Origin: Parcubacteria group bacterium Gr01-1014_72
GTDB taxonomy: Bacteria > Patescibacteriota > Minisyncoccia > Phycocordibacterales > VMFH01
Length of the DNA stretch: 8,526 bases
Assembly (NCBI GenBank): GCA_007375925.1
Contig: VMFH01000017.1
Span: 1 to 8,526 of the forward strand
Reading direction: 5' to 3'
Every line of letters starts with the position of its first letter. Within the stretch, counting starts at the first letter, position 1. The notes beneath the pieces are model-generated. The model saw only the letters and a list, made by a program, of their open reading frames with translations, was not told where the DNA came from and searched no databases. Shown one piece after another: positions 1-4,760 of this stretch. Both the position numbers and the translations under genes were made by a program.

Positions 1-744
1 GCCACGCTCCCCGCCCGCACCGGACTCGGATCGTCCTCAAGCTTCACCGTCGCACTCATGAAAGGCCTTGCCGCGCACCGCGGCGATTCACGGACATCGC
101 GAGAAATCGCAGAAGATGCCTGCCGCATTGAGATTGAAGCCCTCGGAGAGCCGATTGGAAAGCAAGATCAGTACACAGCTGCATTCGGCGGAATCAACGT
201 ATTCACATTTAATAGAAGCGGGAAGACAACCCGCCGCGCACTCCACCTGAGCACAAACGCGAAGCGCTCACTTGAGGAAAGCATGGTACTCTTTTACACG
301 GGGACAACGCGAAATGCCGCAGATGTCCTCGCTGACCAAAATGAGCGGGTGCCAGAGCACCTGGAACACTACCGCGAGCTCACAGGGCTCGTACCGGTCT
401 TTGCGGATGCACTCACGCGAGGAGATGCGGAAACGATGGGGGCACTTCTTGCGAAGGGGTGGAAACACAAACGTCTCCTCGGAAAGGACGTCACCAATCC
501 GGTCCTTGACGCCCTCTATGAAAGCGCCTGCGCGGCGGGCGCCTACGGGGGCAAGGTAGTAGGTGCGGGTGGAGGAGGGTGTCTCCTCTTCTTCACCCCA
601 AGGGGGCAGCGCGAGCCCATACAAAAAGTCCTCCAAGAAGAGGCGTTGCGTCTGCGTCTTTCCGAATCACGTAGCATCCCGGTTCGAATTGAACCAGAGG
701 GAGCGCAGATTCTTCTCAACACGATTAACAGTATTAAAAAATAA
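1..744 (+). CDS. hddA: GHMP-family sugar kinase, heptose 7-phosphate kinase (HddA)-like, 5' truncated
   Basis: The reading frame is open from the first base, so the gene begins upstream of the window; 247 C-terminal residues are visible. The first visible residues contain the GHMP ATP-binding loop, PARTGLGSSSSF (visible residues 4-15). They are followed by GKQDQYTAAFGGIN, the substrate/ATP-site motif typical of D-glycero-D-manno-heptose 7-phosphate kinases and close relatives, and later by the glycine-rich GAGGGGCLLFF of GHMP motif 3. Family members are usually about 330-350 residues, so roughly 90-100 N-terminal residues are missing. HddA-type enzymes phosphorylate a sugar phosphate in the cytoplasm on the way to a GDP-activated heptose for surface glycans. 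The family also includes fucose- and other hexose-type kinases, so the sugar specificity is inferred. The ATG at position 58 is internal, because the ATP loop lies before it. No other heptose-pathway gene is in the window. Confidence 0.85.
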   Translation, partial: ATLPARTGLGSSSSFTVALMKGLAAHRGDSRTSREIAEDACRIEIEALGEPIGKQDQYTAAFGGINVFTFNRSGKTTRRALHLSTNAKRSLEESMVLFYTGTTRNAADVLADQNERVPEHLEHYRELTGLVPVFADALTRGDAETMGALLAKGWKHKRLLGKDVTNPVLDALYESACAAGAYGGKVVGAGGGGCLLFFTPRGQREPIQKVLQEEALRLRLSESRSIPVRIEPEGAQILLNTINSIKK

Positions 745-770
745 GCGGTATCACGGAGCGTGAATCGCTT
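744..770 (+). other. Small hairpin directly after the kinase stop codon
   Basis: AGCG-GTA-TCACG-gag-CGTGA-AT-CGCT folds into a 5-bp inner and a 4-bp outer stem separated by a small internal loop, starting on the last base of the stop codon. No T-tract follows, so it is not a classical intrinsic terminator. It may protect the 3' end or slow polymerase. The rest of the 93-nt spacer to the epimerase shows only a short GAAAAC/GTTTTC inverted repeat at 795-808 and no convincing promoter. Confidence 0.3.
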
Positions 771-837
771 GAATTTCCGTCGCTCGCCCCAGATGAAAAC
801 AAGTTTTCGCCTGTGGGCTCGCTAGGAAATATAAGCA

Positions 838-1956
838 ATGTCTGCAAGAGAAACGGTGCTCATCACGGGCGGTGCGGGGTTCATCGGGAGCCACCTTACG
901 AACGCTCTTCTCGCAGAGGGTTTCAAGGTGCGTATTCTTGATACCCTTCAGCCGCCAACCCACAACGGCAAACCTCCCCCGTGGCTCAACCCGCGCGCCG
1001 AACTCATCCGAGGCGACGTGCGGAAGCGCCGCGACTGGGAGCGGGCGCTTCCGGGCGTCTCGTACGTCTTCCACCTTGCCGGCTACATGGACTTTCGTCC
1101 CGACTTCAGCACCTACACCGCCACGAACACGGAAAGCACCGCGCTCCTCTACGAAGTCATCGCGGCAAAGAAACATCGTATCAAAAAAATCGTTGCGGCC
1201 TCCTCGCAGGCAATTTACGGCGAGGGAAAGTATCGCTGCAAGAAACACGGGATCGTCTACCCCCCCACACGGAGCGAGTCGGATCTCCGAAATGGACGCT
1301 ACGAGGTCCGCTGTCCTCGCGGGAGAGAGTCGCTCGCTCTTCTCCCTTCAGCGGAGTCGGACGGGCTCTTCCCGATAACCCCCTACGGAATATCAAAGCG
1401 GGGCCTTGAAGAGACGCTTCTGTGCCTCGGGCTCTACCTCGGCATTCCCTCTGTTGCGCTGCGCTACACGATCGTCCACGGCCCGCACCAGACGTTCCGC
1501 CACTTCTACTCCGGAGCACTCCGGCAGTTCGCGGTCATGGCGCTCTCGGGAAGACCGATTGAGATGCATGAGGACGGAAAGCAGCTTCGTGACTTCGTCC
1601 ATGTGTCCGATCTCGTCCGCGCGCACCTTACCGTACTCTACGACCGCCGCGCTGACTTTCGGATTTTCAACGTTGGATCGGGCGTACCGCACACCGTCCG
1701 CGAACTTGCCGAAACCGTCACGGACGAGGTTGGGATACCCCCGCGCTTTGAACTCCCCGGCCTCTACCGAGTCAAAACGGCACGACACTCCACTGTAGAC
1801 ATCTCGCACCTCTCTAAGCTCGGGTGGAGACCGAAAAAGACGCTTCGGGACAATGTTAGAGACTACGTTACGTGGATTAGAAACTATCCGGAGGCGAAAC
1901 GTTTTCTCATCGAGACACTCCGCGCCATGCGCCGCTCCCGCATCATTCGCCGTTAA
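838..1956 (+). CDS. NAD-dependent sugar-nucleotide epimerase/dehydratase (extended SDR)
   Basis: The 372-residue product has the extended-SDR layout. A Rossmann NAD(P)-binding loop GGAGFIG lies at residues 11-17, an acidic position follows the second strand (LD, about residue 35), catalytic serines SS are at 122-123 and the YxxxK pair is Y183/K187. FVHVSDLVRAH and FNVGSG follow in the substrate domain. Between the Ser and Tyr motifs is an insertion with C134-x2-H137 and C159 (about residues 131-165). This resembles the Cys-rich insertion of dTDP-L-rhamnose 4-epimerase-type and related NDP-sugar epimerases, although the usual fourth ligand seems to be missing. The likely role is cytoplasmic conversion of a nucleotide sugar for glycan assembly; the substrate is not readable from sequence. 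The ATG at 838 places the NAD loop at the expected N-terminal distance. A weak AGGA (824-827) lies 10 nt upstream. The gene follows the kinase by 93 nt on the same strand and could be co-transcribed. Confidence 0.88.
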   Translation: MSARETVLITGGAGFIGSHLTNALLAEGFKVRILDTLQPPTHNGKPPPWLNPRAELIRGDVRKRRDWERALPGVSYVFHLAGYMDFRPDFSTYTATNTESTALLYEVIAAKKHRIKKIVAASSQAIYGEGKYRCKKHGIVYPPTRSESDLRNGRYEVRCPRGRESLALLPSAESDGLFPITPYGISKRGLEETLLCLGLYLGIPSVALRYTIVHGPHQTFRHFYSGALRQFAVMALSGRPIEMHEDGKQLRDFVHVSDLVRAHLTVLYDRRADFRIFNVGSGVPHTVRELAETVTDEVGIPPRFELPGLYRVKTARHSTVDISHLSKLGWRPKKTLRDNVRDYVTWIRNYPEAKRFLIETLRAMRRSRIIRR

Positions 1957-2016
1957 TCCACAGTTTTGGAGTCGCAACATCTTCCTTTAGAAAATTGATT
2001 CGGAGTCTTAAATTTA

Positions 2017-2040
2017 GGTAATTAGGGCGTTTCGTAACCA
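2017..2040 (+). repeat. Left terminal inverted repeat of the IS
   Basis: It starts GGTAATTAGGGCG and ends CGTAACCA, and matches the reverse complement of 2831-2854 except for three central bases (TTT here, AAA there). Confidence 0.85.
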
Positions 2041-2048
2041 TATGGTAG

Positions 2049-2054
2049 TAAAAT
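2049..2054 (+). promoter_or_regulatory. Possible -10 box for a leaderless transposase transcript
   Basis: TAAAAT ends 6 nt before the transposase ATG at 2061, so transcription would start at about the A of the start codon. No good -35 box is visible, and no Shine-Dalgarno is present. The -10 lies between two copies of the palindrome CCATATGG (2038-2045 and 2057-2064), 19 bp apart, the second spanning the start codon. These could be an operator pair or chance. Confidence 0.35.
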
Positions 2055-2060
2055 ATCCAT

Positions 2061-2849
2061 ATGGCACAAGGACGAAAGAATGTTTTTAGTTGCGCGGCCA
2101 ACTTTTTGAGGGGAAAGAAGTGCGTTTTTTGCGGTTCGTTCAAGGTCTCGAAGACGGGTCGGGGATATGTCCGGTGTCGGCACATGGGCTGTGGAAAACA
2201 GAAGTCGCTGAAGCGCATCAGAATGGAGATTGCCATCGTGCAGGGGTTCTATCAACAGCAACCGGCGTATCGCCTCTCGCACGACCTCGGTTGCGACTAC
2301 AAGACGATTACCCGCGTGTATCAGAAGATCCGAGAAGCAATATACCATGTGGCGGAGCTTGAAGGCGGTAAGCTGAACGGCGAGGTGGAGATGGACGAGA
2401 GCTACTTTGGTGGCAGACGCAAAGGCAAGCGCGGACGTGGTGCAAGCGGTAAAAACATTGTATTTGGCCTTCTGGAGCGCGAAGGTAAGGTATATACGCG
2501 AGTGGTGGAGCATGTGTCCAAAGAGGAGCTTATGGCGATTATCAGAAAGAAAACGAGAAAAGGGACGGTCTACTACACCGATACGTTTCGAAGCTACAAC
2601 TCCCTGCACCGATTCGGCAAGCATCACCGATTGAACCACCGCAAAGCATTTGCCTATAAAGGCAAGAATCATATCAACGGCATTGAGGGGTTTTGGAGTT
2701 TTGCTAAACATATTCTGTACAATTATCGCGGTGTTTCCAAATATCATTTTCCGATGTATCTTAAGGAAGTGGAATACCGATTTAATCACCGAAACGACAA
2801 CCTGTTCAAACTGTTTATCAGCATCTATTTTGGTTACGTTTCGCCCTAA
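2061..2849 (+). CDS. IS1595-family DDE transposase
   Basis: The 262-residue transposase appears intact. An N-terminal zinc ribbon is formed by C21-x2-C24 and C39-x4-C44. A helix-turn-helix-like segment (about residues 55-95) follows. Then comes the ISXO2-like DDE catalytic core: D112 in MDESYFGG, D174 in VYYTDTFRSY and E209 in HINGIEGFW. The spacing and the MDE-x-YFGG and NGIE-x-FW signatures are those of the IS1595 family. It carries out cut-and-paste or copy-type movement of the surrounding element by binding its inverted repeats. The start at 2061 leaves only 44 nt between the element end and the ATG, and a later start would cut into the zinc ribbon. There is no frameshift or stop, so it may still be functional. 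A 255-codon open frame on the opposite strand (2022-2789) is judged a shadow. Confidence 0.93.
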   Translation: MAQGRKNVFSCAANFLRGKKCVFCGSFKVSKTGRGYVRCRHMGCGKQKSLKRIRMEIAIVQGFYQQQPAYRLSHDLGCDYKTITRVYQKIREAIYHVAELEGGKLNGEVEMDESYFGGRRKGKRGRGASGKNIVFGLLEREGKVYTRVVEHVSKEELMAIIRKKTRKGTVYYTDTFRSYNSLHRFGKHHRLNHRKAFAYKGKNHINGIEGFWSFAKHILYNYRGVSKYHFPMYLKEVEYRFNHRNDNLFKLFISIYFGYVSP

Positions 2850-2854
2850 TTACC
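2831..2854 (-). repeat. Right terminal inverted repeat of the IS
   Basis: This is the partner of 2017-2040. It contains the last codons and the TAA stop (2847-2849) of the transposase, so the protein tail GYVSP is encoded by the repeat itself. Confidence 0.85.
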
Positions 2855-2865
2855 TAAATTATATA

Positions 2866-2877
2866 AGTTATATAACT
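2866..2877. promoter_or_regulatory. 12-bp palindrome with -10-like core between IS and methyltransferase
   Basis: AGTTATATAACT is a perfect palindrome, 16 nt before the methyltransferase ATG. Its right half contains TATAAC (2871-2876), a plausible -10 box that would give a transcript start near 2883 and a leader of about 11 nt. No matching -35 is seen; the corresponding stretch lies in the end of the IS. It could be an operator or simply AT-rich sequence. Confidence 0.3.
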
Positions 2878-2893
2878 GCTATTCTTTAGTGTT

Positions 2894-3541
2894 ATGAAAA
2901 ACTCCTCATCGATTATTTCTCCCCCCTCACCAACAGGTGAACACCCGAGTGTCTGTGTTTCTTCTGGTGCAGCGCTTAAATTGGCAAAAAAATATCTCAA
3001 TAAAAATGATAAACTGGTTGATCTCGGTTGTGGTACAAAAACTTTCATGAGACAGATGGGGGAGTATGGTTTTTATGATATTACGGGAGTGGATGGATAC
3101 CCTTATGACGATACTATAATCAGGGCACATCTTGGTTATGAGCCTTTACCATTTAAGGATAATAGCTTGAACGGAGTAACCGCTTGGGAAGTTTTAGAGC
3201 ATTTAGAAAATCCTCATCAGACTTTACGGGAAATAAAAAGGGTGCTCATCCCTGGCGGATATTTCTTATTTTCAGTCCCAAATCCAAGTCATATCCAAAG
3301 TAGATTAGAGATGTTACTTAAAGGAACTCTGACACGCTGGAGCGACACTAATGACCATATTACTGTTCTTACGAAGGAAATAGTCCGAAAGAAATTTGGG
3401 GCAGAATTGACACTGTGTGAAATTTCCTACGGAGTGCCTATGTTTCTCCCCTTAAAAGGTAAAATCATAGGGAAAATCAACCGTTCACTGCCTGAAAATT
3501 GTCTGTTTGGCGCCTTTACAATGTATGCATTCAAGAAGTAG
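2894..3541 (+). CDS. Class I SAM-dependent methyltransferase (Methyltransf_11 type), AT-rich
   Basis: The 215-residue product has a SAM-binding motif I, VDLGCG (residues 42-47), and an acidic ribose-binding aspartate in GVDGYP. PLPFKDNSLNGVTAWEVLEHL (motif II/III region) follows, and then VLIPGGYFLFSVPNP (motif IV region). This is a Rossmann-fold methyltransferase of the type often found in glycan clusters, where it methylates sugars, lipid carriers or pathway intermediates; the acceptor cannot be read from sequence. The ATG at 2894 is the first in frame after the IS, and no Shine-Dalgarno is visible. Base composition is markedly lower in GC than its neighbours: a 60-nt sample at 3001-3060 has 22 G/C, against 40 at 1441-1500 in the epimerase. 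With the IS directly upstream, this suggests acquisition from elsewhere. The IS may also have removed or replaced its native promoter. Confidence 0.87.
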   Translation: MKNSSSIISPPSPTGEHPSVCVSSGAALKLAKKYLNKNDKLVDLGCGTKTFMRQMGEYGFYDITGVDGYPYDDTIIRAHLGYEPLPFKDNSLNGVTAWEVLEHLENPHQTLREIKRVLIPGGYFLFSVPNPSHIQSRLEMLLKGTLTRWSDTNDHITVLTKEIVRKKFGAELTLCEISYGVPMFLPLKGKIIGKINRSLPENCLFGAFTMYAFKK

Positions 3542-3554
3542 CGACTTTAATTGC

Positions 3555-3595
3555 GAGGAGCGGAAACGACAGGAATTTTGGCTTCCGTTATCCTC
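3555..3595 (+). other. Imperfect hairpin downstream of the methyltransferase
   Basis: GAGGA-g-CGGAA (3555-3565) can pair with TTCCG-tta-TCCTC (3583-3595) across a 17-nt loop, giving two 5-bp helices separated by an internal loop. It starts 13 nt after the stop codon. There is no T-tract, so any terminator role is doubtful; it may be a 3'-end structure. Confidence 0.25.
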
Positions 3596-3645
3596 TCCTT
3601 GAAGTGGAATGATCCAGAGAACTGGTTCCAGAAATATCTAAAATT

Positions 3646-3680
3646 AGGTATCTGAAATACCTTGAAAAACAAGGGTATTT
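3646..3680. promoter_or_regulatory. Two overlapping, mutually exclusive inverted repeats upstream of the HIT/GalT-like gene
   Basis: AGGTAT-ctgaa-ATACCT (3646-3662) is a perfect 6-bp inverted repeat with a 5-nt centre. Its right arm also belongs to a second, longer structure: the 10-nt arm AAATACCTTG (3655-3664) pairs, across five A residues, with CAAGG-g-TATTT (3670-3680), with one bulged G. Both cannot form at once. The structures lie about 32-66 bp before the -35 box at 3712, so they are more likely DNA operator sites or part of an upstream transcript's end than leader RNA for the downstream gene. Confidence 0.35.
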
Positions 3681-3695
3681 GGGGAGGTGTGGAGA

Positions 3696-3738
3696 CTTAC
3701 CTGCAAAAAAATTGACAAATAATGAATAATCAGGTAAG
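3696..3738. promoter_or_regulatory. 8-bp inverted repeat bracketing the HIT/GalT-like promoter (candidate operator)
   Basis: CTTACCTG (3696-3703) and its exact reverse complement CAGGTAAG (3731-3738) lie 35 bp apart centre to centre. They enclose the -35 box, and the second overlaps the -10 box. The core TACCT/AGGTA also forms the two arms of the inverted repeat at 3646-3662, so four copies occur within about 95 bp. This arrangement suggests a repressor or activator that recognises AGGTA-type half-sites. No regulator gene is nearby to pair with it. Confidence 0.4.
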
Positions 3739-3740
3739 AT
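3712..3740 (+). promoter_or_regulatory. Sigma70-type promoter of the HIT/GalT-like gene
   Basis: A perfect -35 TTGACA (3712-3717), a 17-bp spacer and the -10 TAAGAT (3735-3740) predict a start near 3747 and a leader of about 64 nt. It is one of the two best promoters in the window. The leader ends with the Shine-Dalgarno-like GAAAGGA (3797-3803), 7 nt before the ATG. Confidence 0.8.
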
Positions 3741-3796
3741 AAGAAAAGACCTTGATTCGAGCTTCCAAGCTAGAAACCCCGGGTGTACATCAAAAA

Positions 3797-3803
3797 GAAA
3801 GGA
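3797..3803 (+). promoter_or_regulatory. Ribosome binding site of the HIT/GalT-like gene
   Basis: GAAAGGA lies 7 nt before the ATG at 3811. It is the only clear Shine-Dalgarno sequence in the window and fixes this start. Confidence 0.75.
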
Positions 3804-3810
3804 CTGAACC

Positions 3811-4653
3811 ATGACAACTGAACAGCAGGTGCTCAATGCACCAGCGTCGGTCAGCACGATAAGCGGCGGAACGAGAACGCGTGTCATCACAGCGCGCCCG
3901 TGGCAACCGAAACTCATCACCTATCCGGAAGGTCGAGAGGGCGAGTGCCCGTTCTGCCAGACCGGGCGAGCGAATGAGTACCGCGGCGACGGATTCGTCA
4001 TCTCCGACAATCTCTACAGCCCCTTTGAGTTCCACCGCTTGCTCGTACCGAGCACTTGTTGGAAAGAGTCGGAGTTGCGAAACCTGAACGGACCCGGCCT
4101 TTCGCTTGAGACGGCATTCACGGCCGGATTGGGAGAGTTCGTACGCTTGGGGAGAAATCCCTTCCCCGCATGGATATCCACGCACATCGGCATCGGCGCC
4201 GGTCAAAACCAACCGCACCACCACTGGCACCTCATCGTTCGCCCAAGGGGTGGAACAGAGGTGGTGGGACAAGACCGCCCCGAGTTTGGACCGCTCACCA
4301 TAATACGAGATTCAAACTTGTTTAGGGCGTGCGCATGGGGAATCAAGGCGGGCCAGGTTTTAATCGTGCCGAGAGCACCGATCCTGATTACGGCGGCAAT
4401 GGAGAACGTGGAGATACTCCTGGAGTTGGTTCGCCTCGTCCGCAACATCGTAGATCTCTACAACAAGAAATTCAGTTACCCCGACTTTGCCATTATGTTC
4501 GCCGTCGCGGGAGAGTATGACTGGTGTGTACACTACATCCCCCACCTCAACTACTGGGGCCCAAACGATTACCTCGCGCCAGTCTATGGAACGCCATACA
4601 CCCTCTCCTGGTCGCATAAGGAGACGGTTCGCTTCCTCCTCTCGGCTGATTAA
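3811..4653 (+). CDS. HIT/GalT-superfamily protein (galactose-1-phosphate uridylyltransferase-like nucleotidyl transferase or hydrolase)
   Basis: The 280-residue protein contains C46-P-F-C49, matching the CxxC zinc pair of GalT-type enzymes, and GQNQPHHHWHLIV at about residues 131-143. The latter aligns with the GalT active site (SNPHPHGQ in E. coli): H136 is the first histidine and H138 the nucleophile that would be nucleotidylated. H140 sits where GalT has glutamine. The pattern H-x-H-x-H followed by hydrophobics is the classic HIT triad of Hint/Fhit hydrolases. The C-terminal half (WCVHYIPHLNYWGPNDY) looks like the partner half-domain of a two-domain GalT fold. The length is shorter than typical GalT (about 330-350). 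It is cytoplasmic, with no signal or membrane segment. Likely substrates are a nucleotide sugar or dinucleotide; which one is unknown. The gene stands alone between a strong promoter and a strong terminator, apart from the glycan operon that follows. Confidence 0.75.
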   Translation: MTTEQQVLNAPASVSTISGGTRTRVITARPWQPKLITYPEGREGECPFCQTGRANEYRGDGFVISDNLYSPFEFHRLLVPSTCWKESELRNLNGPGLSLETAFTAGLGEFVRLGRNPFPAWISTHIGIGAGQNQPHHHWHLIVRPRGGTEVVGQDRPEFGPLTIIRDSNLFRACAWGIKAGQVLIVPRAPILITAAMENVEILLELVRLVRNIVDLYNKKFSYPDFAIMFAVAGEYDWCVHYIPHLNYWGPNDYLAPVYGTPYTLSWSHKETVRFLLSAD

Positions 4654-4671
4654 CCGCACGAGAGCCGCCCC

Positions 4672-4724
4672 GCCCCCCACTTTTAATTGCACGTCGCATG
4701 CAATTAAAAGTGGGGGGCTTTTTT
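4672..4724 (+). terminator. Very strong intrinsic terminator after the HIT/GalT-like gene
   Basis: There is a perfect 20-bp stem (arms 4672-4691 and 4699-4718; outer GCCCCCCAC, inner TTTTAATTGCA) with a 7-nt loop CGTCGCA, followed by six T (4719-4724). It works for the plus strand only, as there is no A-run before the left arm. The next promoter begins 1-2 nt after the T-tract, so this cleanly insulates the HIT/GalT-like unit from the operon downstream. Confidence 0.95.
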
Positions 4725-4725
4725 C

Positions 4726-4753
4726 TTGCCGAAACAAGAAAACTCACTATAAT
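4726..4753 (+). promoter_or_regulatory. Sigma70-type promoter of the glycosyltransferase operon, predicted leaderless
   Basis: TTGCCG (4726-4731), a 16-bp spacer and a perfect TATAAT (4748-4753). The expected start, 6-7 nt after the -10, is 4760-4761, which is the A of the ATG chosen for the glycosyltransferase. An earlier in-frame ATG at 4752 overlaps the -10 box itself and could not be on this transcript. Confidence 0.75.
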
Positions 4754-4760
4754 GCAGGTC

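Larger units (their letters stand above)
2017..2854 (+). mobile_element. IS1595-family insertion sequence (ISXO2-like), apparently complete
   Basis: The element is about 838 bp, with one transposase gene filling nearly all of it. Terminal inverted repeats lie at 2017-2040 and 2831-2854: GGTAATTAGGGCG, then TTT on the left versus AAA on the right, then CGTAACCA, so 21 of 24 positions match. The boundaries were chosen because the left flank (2009-2016) is TAAATTTA and the right flank starts TAAATTAT (2855-2862). This looks like an 8-bp target duplication with one T lost on the right, and 8 bp is the length known for IS1595 elements. The flank TAAATTTA is itself a palindrome, which makes the inverted repeat appear to run 6 nt further out at each side. 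No second copy is in the window. Confidence 0.85.
3542..3810. other. 269-nt AT-rich intergenic region
   Basis: This spacer holds the hairpin at 3555-3595, the inverted repeats at 3646-3680 and 3696-3738, the promoter at 3712-3740 and the leader of the HIT/GalT-like gene. No convincing gene was found on either strand. A short open stretch (3613-3729) contains protein-like text, such as RYLKYLEKQGYLG, but has no start and is not recognised. The sequence changes from AT-rich to GC-rich near 3745. Confidence 0.6.

Noticed and set aside
751..1980. Several minus-strand and other-frame open frames over the epimerase (165, 168, 142, 112, 195 and 130 codons)
   Set aside because: Long shadow frames are expected in GC-rich coding sequence; they are rich in Arg/Ser/Pro and have no motifs.
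2022..2789. A 255-codon open frame antisense to the transposase, ending in the left inverted repeat with GYETP-stop, mirroring GYVSP-stop on the plus strand
   Set aside because: The matching ends follow simply from the inverted repeats containing a TAA on both strands. The protein has no recognisable motif and lies fully over a clear DDE transposase.
3613..3729. Short plus-strand open stretch between stops, reading protein-like text (RYLKYLEKQGYLG) and a nearby frame reading KWNDPENWFQKYLKLG
   Set aside because: There is no start codon, family or ribosome site; it overlaps hairpins and the promoter at 3712. It could be a gene remnant but cannot be supported.
3588..3920. 110-codon minus-strand open frame across the promoter of the HIT/GalT-like gene
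   Set aside because: It overlaps a near-consensus promoter and the start of a well-supported gene, and shows no domain.
4698..4760. Upstream extension of the glycosyltransferase frame to an ATG at 4698 or 4752
   Set aside because: The extension lies in the terminator stem and T-tract and in the -10 box of the promoter, so it cannot be the normal start.
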